Below are positions 16,057 to 25,383 of a DNA stretch of 64,000 nucleotides, piece after piece (within the stretch, counting starts at the first letter, position 1; each line of letters starts with the position of its first letter). The notes under the pieces were generated by a model. The model was not told the DNA's origin, did no database searches, and saw only the letters and a program-made list of their open reading frames with translations. Position numbers and translations under genes: made by a program. The DNA is from Streptomyces sp. 840.1 (GTDB taxonomy: Bacteria > Actinomycetota > Actinomycetes > Streptomycetales > Streptomycetaceae). The stretch lies in contig NZ_RJUU01000001.1 of the NCBI RefSeq assembly GCF_003751445.1, forward strand, positions 2,175,001 through 2,239,000. The letters are read 5' to 3'.

Positions 16057-16998
16057 GTGACCTCAGCTACCGACCGCCCTCTCCCCGCCGCTATCCGGCT
16101 GATCGCCACCGATCTGGACGGCACCCTCCTGCGCGACGACAAGACCGTCTCGGACCGTACGGTCGCGGCGCTCGCCGCCGCCGAGCAGGCCGGGATCGAG
16201 GTCTTCTTCGTCACGGGCCGCCCTGCCCGCTGGATGGGCGTCGTCAGCGACCACGTCCACGGCCACGGCCTGGCGATCTGCGCCAACGGCGCCGCCGTCG
16301 CGGACCTGCACGACGGCGGGCGGCTGCTGAAGGTCCGCGCCCTGGACCGGGCCACCGCCCTGGACGTCGTGCAGACCCTGCGCGCGGCCGCCCCCGGCAC
16401 CTCGTTCGCCGTCGAGCTGGCCACAGGCATCCACTACGAGCCGAGCTACCCGCCCTTCCACCTCGATCCCGGCGCGACCGTGGCCATCGCGGAGAAGCTC
16501 CTCCACGAGGAGACACCCGGCACCGGCGCCCCCGTGCTGAAGCTCCTCGCCCACCACGGGGAACTGGCCCCGGACGACTTCCTCGCCCTGGCCCGGACGG
16601 CCGCGGGCGACCGGGCGTCCTTCACCCGGTCCAGCCCGAGCGCCCTCCTGGAGGTCAGCGGTCCGGGCGTCTCCAAGGCCAGCACGCTGGAGCTCTGCTG
16701 CGCCGAGCGCGGCGTCTCCCCCGCCGAGGTCGTCGCGTTCGGTGACATGCCCAACGACGTGGAGATGCTGAGCTGGGCGGGTACCTCCTACGCGATGGGC
16801 AACGCCCACCCGGCCGCTCTGGCGGCGGCCACCGGCCGTACGTCGACCAACAACGAGGACGGCGTCGCGGTCGTCATCGAGCGGATCATCGCCGAGCGGG
16901 CCGTCGCGAACCGCACTGCCCCGGACCGCACTGTCCCGGACCGCACTGTCCTGGACCGGACAGTCGCGGAGCAGGCGCCGTCCGGCACGGAGCTCTGA
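16057..16998 (+). CDS. HAD-superfamily (Cof-type) phosphatase
   Basis: 313 aa from GTG 16057. Motif [12 protein letters not shown], motif II FVTGRPARW, Lys in GVSKASTLEL, motif IV GDMPNDVEM. Same family as the gene at 3217 but with a 30-residue C-terminal tail made of near-repeats of (P/L)DRTV. The 275-bp region upstream (15782-16056) contains no other gene. Substrate unknown. Confidence 0.86.
   Translation: MTSATDRPLPAAIRLIATDLDGTLLRDDKTVSDRTVAALAAAEQAGIEVFFVTGRPARWMGVVSDHVHGHGLAICANGAAVADLHDGGRLLKVRALDRATALDVVQTLRAAAPGTSFAVELATGIHYEPSYPPFHLDPGATVAIAEKLLHEETPGTGAPVLKLLAHHGELAPDDFLALARTAAGDRASFTRSSPSALLEVSGPGVSKASTLELCCAERGVSPAEVVAFGDMPNDVEMLSWAGTSYAMGNAHPAALAAATGRTSTNNEDGVAVVIERIIAERAVANRTAPDRTVPDRTVLDRTVAEQAPSGTEL
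16905..16964 (+). repeat. 15-bp coding tandem repeat, four units
   Basis: Units starting at 16905, 16920, 16935 and 16950 approximate CCCGGACCGCACTGT; the middle two are identical. In frame they encode NRTAP-DRTVP-DRTVL-DRTVA near the HAD protein C-terminus. Length changes in multiples of 15 would keep the frame. Confidence 0.8.
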
Positions 16999-17047
16999 AA
17001 CGGCGCGAGCCGGTACCGGGCCACCCGGGCACGCGGGCAGGGGCCCG

Positions 17048-18826
17048 TCAGAGCGGTGCTTCCCACACCACCGTCGTGCCCCCGCCGTCCTCCCCGAGGC
17101 CGGGCCCGAACCAGCTGGCCCCGCCCAGCGACTCCGCCCGGCGGGCCAGGTTCCGCAGCCCGCTGCGCCGACCGCCCGGCGGGATGCCCACACCGTCGTC
17201 GGCGACCGTCAGCCGTACCGCGTCCCGCCCGTCGGGGAGCGTGGCGGTCGCGTCCACGACCACGTCGATCCGGGATGCCACGGCATGCCGGAAGGCGTTG
17301 GACAGCGCCTCCCGCAGCGCCGCGATCAGGTTCTTCCCGGTCAGCTCACCGACGACCGCGTCGACCGGGCCGAGAAAGCGGTGTGCCGGCTTGAAGCCCA
17401 GCGGGACCGCCGCCATGTTGATCTCGCGCAGCACCCGGGTCCGCAGCCCCGACGGCGCCTCGGCCGGCTCCTGCTGCAGCGCGAAGATGGCGGTACGGAT
17501 CTCCTGGATGGTCACGTCCAGCTCGTCGACCGCCCGGCCGACGCCGGTCTGCACCTCCGGCACGTCCGAGCGGCGCTGAGCGCTCTCCAGCATCATCCCG
17601 GTGGCGAACAGCCGCTGGATGACCAGGTCGTGCAGATCACGGGCGATCCTGTCCCGGTCCTCGTAGACCGCGAGCCGCTCCCGGTCCCGCTGTGCCTCGG
17701 CCATCATCAGCGCCAGCGCGGCCTGCGAGGCGAACTGGGCGGCGAGGGTCCGCTCCGTCTCCGTGAACGGCCGGTCGCCCCGGGCACGCGGGGTGGCGAG
17801 CGCGCCGAGCACCCGGCCTCCGCTGTGCAGCGGAAGCAGCATGCTCGGACCGAACCGGTCCGCCAGCGTGGTGATCATGCGGGGGTCGGTGGCGGAGTCG
17901 TCCACGAAGACGGCCTCGCCGCCCAGCAGCATTCCCACCACCGGGCTCTGTGCCGGGATGATCACCCCGAGCGCGCCGGTCGGTTCCGTCTCGGACACGG
18001 CGACGATCTCCAGGCCGCCGTCCTCGGCGGGCAGCAGCACGATCCCGGCGGCGGATGCGGCGAGGTGGCGGGCCTGTTCGGCCACGACCGCGAGGGCGTC
18101 GTCGGCGTCCCCGCCGGAGAGCAGGGCGGTGGTCACGGCCACCGAGCCGTCGATCCAGCGCTCGCGCTGCCGGGCCGCCTCGTACAGCCGGGCGTTGCCG
18201 ATGGCGATGCCGGCCTCGGTGGCCAGCACCCGCACCATGTGCAGGTCGTAGTCGGTGAACTCGCCCCCGCCGTCCTTCTCGGAGAGATAGAGGTTGCCGA
18301 AGATCTCGCCCTGCACCCGGATCGGCACGCCGAGGAACGTGCGCATCGGGGGGTGGCCCGGCGGGAATCCGGCGAACCGGGGATCGGCCGTCAGATCCGC
18401 GAGCCGCACGGGGCGGGGGTCGTGGATCAGCGCGCCGAGCAGGCCCCGGTGGCCGGTCGGCCGGTGGCCGATCTCGCGCGCCACCGGCCCCGGAACCCCG
18501 TAGGTGACGAAGTCCGAGAGGCCCTTGCCCTCCTCGTCCACGACTCCGATGGCCGCGTAGCGGGCGTGGGCCAGTTCGGCCGCCGTCTCGCAGATCCGGT
18601 CCAGGGTGGTGTGCAGTTCGAGCCCGGTGCCGACGGAGCGCATGGCTTCCAGCAGCTGCGGCACGCGGGCGGTGAGCTCGGTGGACAGGCCGCGCAGACT
18701 GCGGGTCGCCTCCGTCGCGGCCTGGAGCGACTCCTCCGGACGCGCGGGGTCCTCGGTGCCATCGGGGTGTTCCGGGTGCTCCGGGTGCTTCGAATCCTTC
18801 GAGTCCTTCGGACCCTGCTCTGACAT
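17048..18826 (-). CDS. GAF-domain histidine kinase (NarL-type, DevS-like)
   Basis: 592 aa, no membrane segment, so cytoplasmic. Two GAF domains at about residues 60-215 and 235-375 are followed by a HisKA_3 dimerisation helix with the phospho-acceptor in RIARDLHDLVIQRLFATGMM (near residue 400). The HATPase domain has NAFRHA (N box), DDGVGIPPGG and GLRNLARRAE. The architecture resembles mycobacterial DevS/DosT, where the first GAF holds heme and senses oxygen or NO. The N-terminus is a low-complexity Ser/Pro/His/Glu stretch. No response regulator is adjacent, so it is an orphan. It lies next to the cytochrome bd operon. Confidence 0.9.
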   Translation of the reverse strand: MSEQGPKDSKDSKHPEHPEHPDGTEDPARPEESLQAATEATRSLRGLSTELTARVPQLLEAMRSVGTGLELHTTLDRICETAAELAHARYAAIGVVDEEGKGLSDFVTYGVPGPVAREIGHRPTGHRGLLGALIHDPRPVRLADLTADPRFAGFPPGHPPMRTFLGVPIRVQGEIFGNLYLSEKDGGGEFTDYDLHMVRVLATEAGIAIGNARLYEAARQRERWIDGSVAVTTALLSGGDADDALAVVAEQARHLAASAAGIVLLPAEDGGLEIVAVSETEPTGALGVIIPAQSPVVGMLLGGEAVFVDDSATDPRMITTLADRFGPSMLLPLHSGGRVLGALATPRARGDRPFTETERTLAAQFASQAALALMMAEAQRDRERLAVYEDRDRIARDLHDLVIQRLFATGMMLESAQRRSDVPEVQTGVGRAVDELDVTIQEIRTAIFALQQEPAEAPSGLRTRVLREINMAAVPLGFKPAHRFLGPVDAVVGELTGKNLIAALREALSNAFRHAVASRIDVVVDATATLPDGRDAVRLTVADDGVGIPPGGRRSGLRNLARRAESLGGASWFGPGLGEDGGGTTVVWEAPL

Positions 18827-18898
18827 ACCCAGAGCGTAGTTAGTCCCTTTTGTTGGGGAAAGTCGAAGACCGACTTGTCCCCGTCAGGCCGGTACCCC

Positions 18899-21800
18899 TC
18901 AGCCGCGCCCGCCCGGCGTCGCCGCCTCCGGCTCCCGCACGGTCTCGCGCTCGCGCGCCAGCATCCGGCTCAGCGGCCCGTCCACCGCCACGAGTGCCGC
19001 GTACGGACCACGCTGCACCACCGCACCCGCATCCAGGACCACCACCTCGTCGACCGCGTCCAGGCCTTCGAGCCGGTGGGTGATCAGCACCGTCGTACGT
19101 CCTCGGGTCGCCGCCAGCAGGTCGGCCGTCAGGGCGTCGGCGGTCGGCAGGTCGAGGTGCTCGGCGGGCTCGTCCAGAACGAGCACGGGGAAGTCCGCCA
19201 GCAGCGCACGGGCCAGCGCGAGCCGCTGCCGCTGGCCCCCCGAGAGGCGGGCGCCGTGCTCGCCGACCAGGGTGTCGAGGCCCTCCGGCAGCGCCTCGGC
19301 CCAGTCCAGCAGCCGGGCCTGCGCGAGGGCGTCGCGCAGTTCCGCGTCGGTCGCTCCGGTACGGGCGAGACGCAGGTTCTCCCGGATGGAGCTGTCGAAG
19401 ATGTGGGCGTCCTGGGCGCAGAGCCCGACGAACCGCCGGACCGTGTCCCCGTCCAGTGCGGACGCCTCCACACCCCCGATCCGGTACGTCCCCGCCCGCG
19501 CGTCCAGGAAGCGGAGCAGGACCTGGGCGAGCGTTGTCTTCCCGGAACCCGACGGGCCCACGACCGCGATGCGCCGGCCGGCCTCCAGCGTGAGGTCCAC
19601 GGAGTCCAGGGCGTCCTGCCGTGCCCCCGCGTACCGGGCGGACAGCCCCCTTACCTCCAGCGGGAAGGGCGAGGCCGGTGCCTCGGCCGGGGTGGCGGGT
19701 TCACTCACGGGCACCGGGGCGTCCAGCACCTCGTACACCCGCTCCGCGCTCCGCTTGACGCGTTGCCGGTACTGCACGGCGAGCGGGAGACCGGTGACGG
19801 CCTCGAAGGCGGCCAGCGGGGTGAGGACGACGACGGCGAGCTCCACTCCGGCCAGCCGTCCGTCGGCCACAGCGGGGATGGCGACGAGTGCGGCGGCGAC
19901 CACGGTGAGGCCGCCGATCAGCGCGGTCAGTCCGCCGCCGAGCGCGGTGACGGTCGCCGCCCCGGAGGCGATCCGGGTGAGGACGCCGTCGGCCTCCCGG
20001 GTCCTGGCCGAGCGTCCGGGCAGGGCGCCGGCCACGGTCAGTTCGGCCGTCCCGCCGAGCAGGTCGGTGATCCGGGTCGCCAGCTCGGCGCGGGCGGGCG
20101 CCAGCCGGCGCTCCGTGCGCCGGGCACAGGCGCCACTGACGAGCGGGACCCCGACCCCGGCGAGCAGCAGTCCGGCGGCGAGCACGACGCCCGCCTCCGG
20201 CAGCAGCCAGCCGGTGAAGCCGGCGGTCGCCGCGCCGACGACGACCGCGGTCCCGGCGGGCAGCAGCCAGCGCAGCCAGTAGTCCTGCAGTGCGTCCACA
20301 TCGGCGACGAGCCGCGAGAGCAGATCCCCGCGCCGGGTCCGGCGCAGGCCTGCCGGCGCGATGCGCTCCAGGCCCCGGTAGACATCGACGCGCAGCGCGG
20401 CGAGCATCCTGAGCACCGCGTCGTGCGAGACGAGGCGTTCGGCGTAGCGGAAGACCGCCCGTCCGATGCCGAAGGCGCGGGTCGCCGTCACCGCGACCAT
20501 CAGGTAGAGCACGGGGGGCTGTTCGGAGGCGCGGGAGATCAGCCAGCCGGAGACGGCCATGAGGCCGACCGTCGAGCCCAGCGCGAGGCTGCCGAGCAGC
20601 AGGGCGAGCGCGAGCCTGCCGCGCTGGGCCCCGGCGGCCTCCCTGACCCGGGCCAGCACGTGTCCGGTCCGGACGGCGGTGTCCCGCAGCGCCTCGGGCT
20701 CCCGCGCCTCGGGGCCGCCGATGAGGTCGTCGGGGGCGCCGGCGGGATGCGGCACGGCGAGGGGGGCGGCCGGGGCGGCGGGCCCGGCCGGTCCGGCCGT
20801 CGCGGCCGGCTCCAGCGCCACCACGCGGCCGGCGACCGAGAGGAGGGCCGGCCGGTGCACCACCAGCAGCACGGTCCGCCCGGCCGCCAGCCGGCGTACC
20901 GCCTCCACGATGCCCGCCTCCGTCTCGCCGTCCAGGCTCGCGGTCGGCTCGTCGAGCAGCAGCACCGGCCGGTCGGCGAGGAACGCACGGGCGAGCGCGA
21001 GACGCTGCCGCTGCCCGGCGGAGAGGCCCGCACCGTCCTCACCGAGGAGGGTCGCGGCACCATCGGGCAGGGCCGCAACGAAGTCGTACGCCCCGGCGTC
21101 GCGCAGTGCGGCCGCCACCGCGCTGTCGTCCGCCTCCGGCCGGGCCAGCCGTACGTTCTCCGCGATCGTGCCGGCGAAGAGGTGCGGGCGCTGCGGGACC
21201 CAGGCGATCCGCTCCCGCCAGCGTTCGGGGGAGAGGTCCGCCAGGTCGGTACCGCCGATCCGCACCCGCCCCTCGTCCGGTGCCGCGAAGCCCAGCACCA
21301 CGTTCAGCAGGGTGGACTTGCCCACGCCGCTCGGGCCGACCAGGGCGACGGTCTCCCCCTCCTCCACCACCAGTGAGGCCCCGGCGAGCGAGGGCTCGGT
21401 GCGGCCGGCGTGCCGGACGGTCACCCCGTCCAGCTCCAGCCGCAGCGACTTCGGGACCTCCCGCGTACCGCCCGCACGCGGCTCGGTCTCCAGGACCGAG
21501 AAGATCTCCTCGGCGGCCGACAGTCCCTCGGCCGCGGCGTGGTACTGCGCCCCGACCTGCCGGAGCGGCAGATAGGCCTCCGGCGCGAGGATCAGCACCA
21601 CCAGGCCGGTGTAGAGGTCGAGTTCGCCGTGAACCAGCCGCATGCCGATGGTGACGGCGACGAGTGCCACGGAGAGCGTCGCGAGCAACTCGAGGGCGAA
21701 GGAAGACAGGAAGGCGATCCGCAGCGTGCGCACGGTCGCCAGCCGGTACTGCGAGGTGATGGTGCGGATGGACTCGGCCTGGGCCTTGGCGCGGCCGAAG

Positions 21801-22444
21801 ACCTTCAGCGTGGGCAGCCCGGCGACCACGTCGAGGAAGTGGCCGGAGAGCCGCGAGAGCAGCCTCCACTGGCGGTCCATCCGCGACTGGGTCGCCCAGC
21901 CGATCAGAATCATGAAGAGCGGGATGAGGGGGAGCGTGACGACGATGATCGCCGCCGAGATCCAGTCCTCCGTGACCACGCGGGCGAGCACAGCCACCGG
22001 CACCACCACCGCGAGCCCGAGCTGCGGCAGATACCGGGCGAAGTAGTCGTCGAGTGCGTCGATGCCCCGGGTGGCGAGCGTCACCAGCGAGCCGGTGCGC
22101 TGCCCGCTCAGCCATTCCGGGCCCAGCGCAGCCGCCCGGTCGAGCAGCCGCCCGCGCAGCTCCGACTTGACGGCCGCACCGGCCCGGTGAGCGGCCAGCT
22201 CGGTGAGCCAGGAGACCAGGGCCCGGCCGAGCGCGACCACCGCGAGGAGCAGGAGCGGCGTACGCAGTCCGGACCCGGTGAGCCCGTCCTCGAAACCGCC
22301 CACCACCACTTCGGCGACGAGCATGGCCTGGGCGATGACCAGCCCCGCTCCGGCCACTCCGAGTACCACCACGGCCACCAGGAAGAGGCGGGTGGCACGG
22401 GCGTGGCGGAGCAGGCGCGGGTCGATCGGTTTCACGTGAAACAC
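18899..22444 (-). CDS. cydCD: Fused heterodimeric ABC exporter CydD-CydC
   Basis: 1181 aa inner-membrane protein. Two complete ABC half-transporters are joined: membrane domain 1 (residues about 15-330), ATPase 1 with GPSGVGKST and LSAGQRQRLALARAF, then a short Ala/Pro linker, membrane domain 2 (about 615-900) and ATPase 2 with GPSGSGKTT and LSGGQRQRLALARAL. In E. coli the separate CydDC exports thiols (cysteine, glutathione) and is needed for cytochrome bd assembly. The GTG start at 22444 makes the first codons (FHVKP) coincide with a parS site; an alternative start two or more codons on is possible. Last gene of the cyd operon, 31 bp after cydB. Confidence 0.93.
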   Translation of the reverse strand: MFHVKPIDPRLLRHARATRLFLVAVVVLGVAGAGLVIAQAMLVAEVVVGGFEDGLTGSGLRTPLLLLAVVALGRALVSWLTELAAHRAGAAVKSELRGRLLDRAAALGPEWLSGQRTGSLVTLATRGIDALDDYFARYLPQLGLAVVVPVAVLARVVTEDWISAAIIVVTLPLIPLFMILIGWATQSRMDRQWRLLSRLSGHFLDVVAGLPTLKVFGRAKAQAESIRTITSQYRLATVRTLRIAFLSSFALELLATLSVALVAVTIGMRLVHGELDLYTGLVVLILAPEAYLPLRQVGAQYHAAAEGLSAAEEIFSVLETEPRAGGTREVPKSLRLELDGVTVRHAGRTEPSLAGASLVVEEGETVALVGPSGVGKSTLLNVVLGFAAPDEGRVRIGGTDLADLSPERWRERIAWVPQRPHLFAGTIAENVRLARPEADDSAVAAALRDAGAYDFVAALPDGAATLLGEDGAGLSAGQRQRLALARAFLADRPVLLLDEPTASLDGETEAGIVEAVRRLAAGRTVLLVVHRPALLSVAGRVVALEPAATAGPAGPAAPAAPLAVPHPAGAPDDLIGGPEAREPEALRDTAVRTGHVLARVREAAGAQRGRLALALLLGSLALGSTVGLMAVSGWLISRASEQPPVLYLMVAVTATRAFGIGRAVFRYAERLVSHDAVLRMLAALRVDVYRGLERIAPAGLRRTRRGDLLSRLVADVDALQDYWLRWLLPAGTAVVVGAATAGFTGWLLPEAGVVLAAGLLLAGVGVPLVSGACARRTERRLAPARAELATRITDLLGGTAELTVAGALPGRSARTREADGVLTRIASGAATVTALGGGLTALIGGLTVVAAALVAIPAVADGRLAGVELAVVVLTPLAAFEAVTGLPLAVQYRQRVKRSAERVYEVLDAPVPVSEPATPAEAPASPFPLEVRGLSARYAGARQDALDSVDLTLEAGRRIAVVGPSGSGKTTLAQVLLRFLDARAGTYRIGGVEASALDGDTVRRFVGLCAQDAHIFDSSIRENLRLARTGATDAELRDALAQARLLDWAEALPEGLDTLVGEHGARLSGGQRQRLALARALLADFPVLVLDEPAEHLDLPTADALTADLLAATRGRTTVLITHRLEGLDAVDEVVVLDAGAVVQRGPYAALVAVDGPLSRMLARERETVREPEAATPGGRG
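22429..22442. promoter_or_regulatory. parS site (ParB binding), in cydCD 5' end
   Basis: Perfect GTTTCACGTGAAAC. In Streptomyces, ParB binds many such sites near oriC and condenses the origin region before sporulation septation. This copy lies within codons 1-6 of cydCD. Confidence 0.9.
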
Positions 22445-22475
22445 CCCATGGGACTCGGCTCGGTCAAGGCAGTGC

Positions 22476-23477
22476 TCAGTGCGCGTCGGCGATGTGGTGC
22501 GTACCGATCCGCTTGCGGAACACCCAGTACGTCCAGCCCTGGTACAGCAGCACCACGGGGGTGGCGATCCCGGCGCACCAGGTCATGATCTTCAGCGTGT
22601 ACGGCGTGGACGAGGCGTTGGTGACCGTGAGGCTCCACGCATCGTTCAGCGAGGACGGCATGACGTTCGGGAAGAGCGTCAGGAAGAGCATCGCGACCGC
22701 GGCCGTGATGGTCACACCAGAGAGGGCGAAGGACCAGCCCTCGCGCCCCGCCGCGACGGCGCCGATCGCTCCGACCAGGGAGACCACGGCGATGATCATC
22801 GCGATCAGGCTCCAGCCGTCACCGTTGTCGGCCTGGGTCCAGATCAGGAAGCCCAGGGCCAGCACCGCGGTGACCGCGCCCAGCTTCAGGGCCAGCGCGC
22901 GTGCCCTGACCCGGATGTCGCCGACCGTCTTGAGCCCCGCGAACACCGTTCCGTGGAAGGTGAAGAGGGAGAGCGTGACCAGCCCGCCGAGGATCGAGTA
23001 CGGGTTCAGGAGATCCCAGAAGTTGCCCACGTACTCCATGTCCGCGTCGATCTTCACGCCGCGCACGATGTTCCCGAAGGCCACGCCCCAGAGCAGGGCG
23101 GGGATCAGCGAGGTCCAGAAGATCGCGTTCTCCCAGTTGTTCTGCCACTTCTCCTCGGGCCGCTTGGCCCGGTACTCGAAGGCGACACCGCGCACGATCA
23201 GGCAGAGCAGGATGATCAGCAGCGGCAGGTAGAAACCGGAGAACAGCGTGGCGTACCACTCGGGGAACGCGGCGAAGGTCGCGCCGCCGGCGCTGAGCAG
23301 CCAGACCTCGTTGCCGTCCCAGACGGGCCCGATCGTGTTGATCAGGACCCGTCGTTCCTTGCGGTCGCGGGCCAGCAGCTTGGTGAGCACACCGATCCCG
23401 AAGTCGAATCCCTCCAGGAAGAAGTAGCCGGTCCAGAGGACGGCGATGAGCACGAACCAGACGTCGTGGAGTTCCAT
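22476..23477 (-). CDS. cydB: Cytochrome bd ubiquinol/menaquinol oxidase subunit II
   Basis: 333 aa with about eight to nine membrane segments. Begins MELHDVWFVLIAVLWTGYFF, then LEGFDFGIG and RRVLINTIGPVWDGNEVWLL, hallmark CydB sequences. Partner of CydA in the heterodimer that reduces oxygen to water without pumping protons. Starts 18 bp after the cydA stop and is translated from the same mRNA. Confidence 0.96.
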   Translation of the reverse strand: MELHDVWFVLIAVLWTGYFFLEGFDFGIGVLTKLLARDRKERRVLINTIGPVWDGNEVWLLSAGGATFAAFPEWYATLFSGFYLPLLIILLCLIVRGVAFEYRAKRPEEKWQNNWENAIFWTSLIPALLWGVAFGNIVRGVKIDADMEYVGNFWDLLNPYSILGGLVTLSLFTFHGTVFAGLKTVGDIRVRARALALKLGAVTAVLALGFLIWTQADNGDGWSLIAMIIAVVSLVGAIGAVAAGREGWSFALSGVTITAAVAMLFLTLFPNVMPSSLNDAWSLTVTNASSTPYTLKIMTWCAGIATPVVLLYQGWTYWVFRKRIGTHHIADAH

Positions 23478-23495
23478 CTCTCGGCTCCTGCGCTC

Positions 23496-25004
23496 TCAGT
23501 AGGAGAAGGCCATGGGCCGGTCGGCGTCGTCATGGTCGCCGCCGATCCTGGTGGGCGGGTTGAGGTCGTCGTCCGTGAGCTCCGGAGGTCCGGCCTTGAT
23601 GTACTTCACGAGCAGCCTGACCTCGACCACGGCGAGCGCCGCGTAGAGCAGGGTGAAGAGGATCATCGAGGTGAGCACCTCGCCCTGCGAGACGCCGGGG
23701 GAGACCGCGTGGCGGGTCTGCAGCACGCCGTAGACGACCCACGGCTGCCGGCCCATCTCGGTGAAGATCCAGCCCCAGGAGTTGGCGATCAGCGGGAAGA
23801 GCAGGGTCCACAGGGCGACGATCCAGTAGCACTTGGCGAGCTTGGGACTGAGTGCCTTGTTCTTGAACAGGACCAGATGCGGGACTTCGTCCTCACCGGT
23901 CCGCATGCCCGGTGGAAGCATGAACTTCTTCCGGGTCAGCCACAGTCCCAGGATGCCGAGGGCGAAGGACGCCATCCCGAAGCCGATCATCCACCGGAAG
24001 CTCCAGAAGGCGACCGGGATGTTGGGCCGGTAGTCGCCGGGCCCGTACTTCTCCTGCTCGGCCTTGTTGATGTCGTTGATGCCGGGGACGTAGGAGTTGA
24101 AGTTGTCGTCGGCGAGGAAGGACAGTATTCCGGGGACCGAGATCTCCACGGAGTTGTGCCCCTGGCTGACGTCTCCGTACGCGAAGATCGAGAAGGGCGC
24201 GGAGTTCTGCCCGTCCCACAGCGCCTCGGCCGCCGCCATCTTCATCGGCTGCTGCTTGAACATCACCTTGCCCAGCTGGTCACCGCTGATGGCGGTGAGC
24301 AGACCGGCGATCACCACGGTGATGAGCCCCAGCCGCAGCGAGGTCCGCATCACCGGGATGTGCTTCTTGCGGGCCAGGTGGAAGGCGGCGATGCCGACCA
24401 TGAACGCCCCGCCGACCAGGAAGGCCGCCGTGATGGTGTGGAAGAACTGGGCGAGCGCGGTGTTCTGGGTGAGCACGTGCCAGAAGTCCGTGAGCTCCGC
24501 GCGTCCGCGTTCCTTGTTGATGCGGTAGCCGACCGGGTGCTGCATCCAGGAGTTGGCCGCCAGGATGAAGTACGCGGAGAGGATGGTGCCGAGCGAGACC
24601 ATCCAGATGCAGGCGAGGTGGATCTTCTTCGGCAGCTTGTCCCAGCCGAAGATCCACAGGCCGATGAAGGTCGACTCGAAGAAGAACGCGATCAGCGCCT
24701 CGAAGGCCAGCGGGGCACCGAAGATGTCCCCGACGAACCGCGAGTAGTCCGACCAGTTCATACCGAACTGGAACTCCTGGACGATGCCGGTGACAACGCC
24801 CATCGCGATGTTGATCAGGAAGAGCTTTCCCCAGAACTTGGTGGCCCTGAGGTACTTCTCGTTGTTCGTCCGCACCCAGGCGGTCTGCAGGCCCGCGGTG
24901 AGCGCGGCGAGCGAGATCGTCAGGGGAACGAAGAGGAAGTGGTAGACGGTGGTCGTTCCGAACTGCCATCGCGCCAGGGTCTCCGGCGCCAGAGCTAGCT
25001 CCAC
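23496..25004 (-). CDS. cydA: Cytochrome bd oxidase subunit I
   Basis: 502 aa, about nine membrane helices. An N-terminal His in TTVYHFLFVPLT and a second His in FFHTITAAFLVGG are heme ligands; the Met in IFTEMGRQPW with the conserved GRQPW motif ligates heme b558. The periplasmic Q-loop is short, as in Gram-positive bd oxidases. Oxidises quinol and binds oxygen with high affinity, so it serves microaerobic growth. First gene of cydA-cydB-cydCD, with a Rex-type operator about 85 bp upstream. Confidence 0.97.
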   Translation of the reverse strand: MELALAPETLARWQFGTTTVYHFLFVPLTISLAALTAGLQTAWVRTNNEKYLRATKFWGKLFLINIAMGVVTGIVQEFQFGMNWSDYSRFVGDIFGAPLAFEALIAFFFESTFIGLWIFGWDKLPKKIHLACIWMVSLGTILSAYFILAANSWMQHPVGYRINKERGRAELTDFWHVLTQNTALAQFFHTITAAFLVGGAFMVGIAAFHLARKKHIPVMRTSLRLGLITVVIAGLLTAISGDQLGKVMFKQQPMKMAAAEALWDGQNSAPFSIFAYGDVSQGHNSVEISVPGILSFLADDNFNSYVPGINDINKAEQEKYGPGDYRPNIPVAFWSFRWMIGFGMASFALGILGLWLTRKKFMLPPGMRTGEDEVPHLVLFKNKALSPKLAKCYWIVALWTLLFPLIANSWGWIFTEMGRQPWVVYGVLQTRHAVSPGVSQGEVLTSMILFTLLYAALAVVEVRLLVKYIKAGPPELTDDDLNPPTRIGGDHDDADRPMAFSY

Positions 25005-25087
25005 GTCGTCTTCTCCTTACGTCGCCGTAGTTGCACCGGCATTTTGTCCTTTGAATCCGACTCATCTTGGGAGGAACCAGGACACGC

Positions 25088-25111
25088 TTGTGAACGCGTT
25101 CACATTCACAA
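25088..25111. promoter_or_regulatory. Rex operator upstream of cydA, plus an extra half-site
   Basis: TGTGAACGCGTTCACA (25089-25104) is a perfect palindrome matching the Rex (redox-sensing repressor) consensus TTGTGAANNNNTTCACAA; a further TTCACAA follows at 25105-25111. In S. coelicolor Rex represses the cyd operon when NADH is low. The gap 25005-25383 holds this site, the cydA promoter and the hisC terminator, and no other gene. Confidence 0.88.
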
Positions 25112-25299
25112 GCAATTATGGCGCACAGACTTTCGGGATCTTCGAGGGGGGTACCCCCTTCGGGACAGGATGAGCATTCACCCCGAAGCGGACACGTCCG
25201 CACCGGGCGGAACACCGTCCCCGCACCAGGCCGGGAGCCCTCACCGCCGGGAGCGCTCACCCCCGGCCGGGCACGCTCGCACCCCGCCGGGCACGCGAA

Positions 25300-25347
25300 C
25301 GGGCCCCGTGTCCCGCGCGCTGGATCGCACACGGGACACGGGGCCCG
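25300..25347 (-). terminator. Hairpin terminator of hisC
   Basis: CGGGCCCCGTGTCCCG (25300-25315) pairs perfectly with 25332-25347 over a 16-nt loop, 37 bp past the hisC stop. It separates hisC transcription from the cyd promoter. Confidence 0.8.
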
Positions 25348-25383
25348 AGGGGCCGACTCCGACAGGCCGGTCGGCTCCGGGAG

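Noticed and set aside
18875..21376. 833-aa plus frame opposite cydCD
   Set aside because: Gln/Gly/Arg-rich shadow of a strongly supported gene.
22479..24998. 839-aa plus frame opposite cydBA
   Set aside because: Asp/Glu/His/Gln-rich shadow; both cyd genes have clear family motifs.
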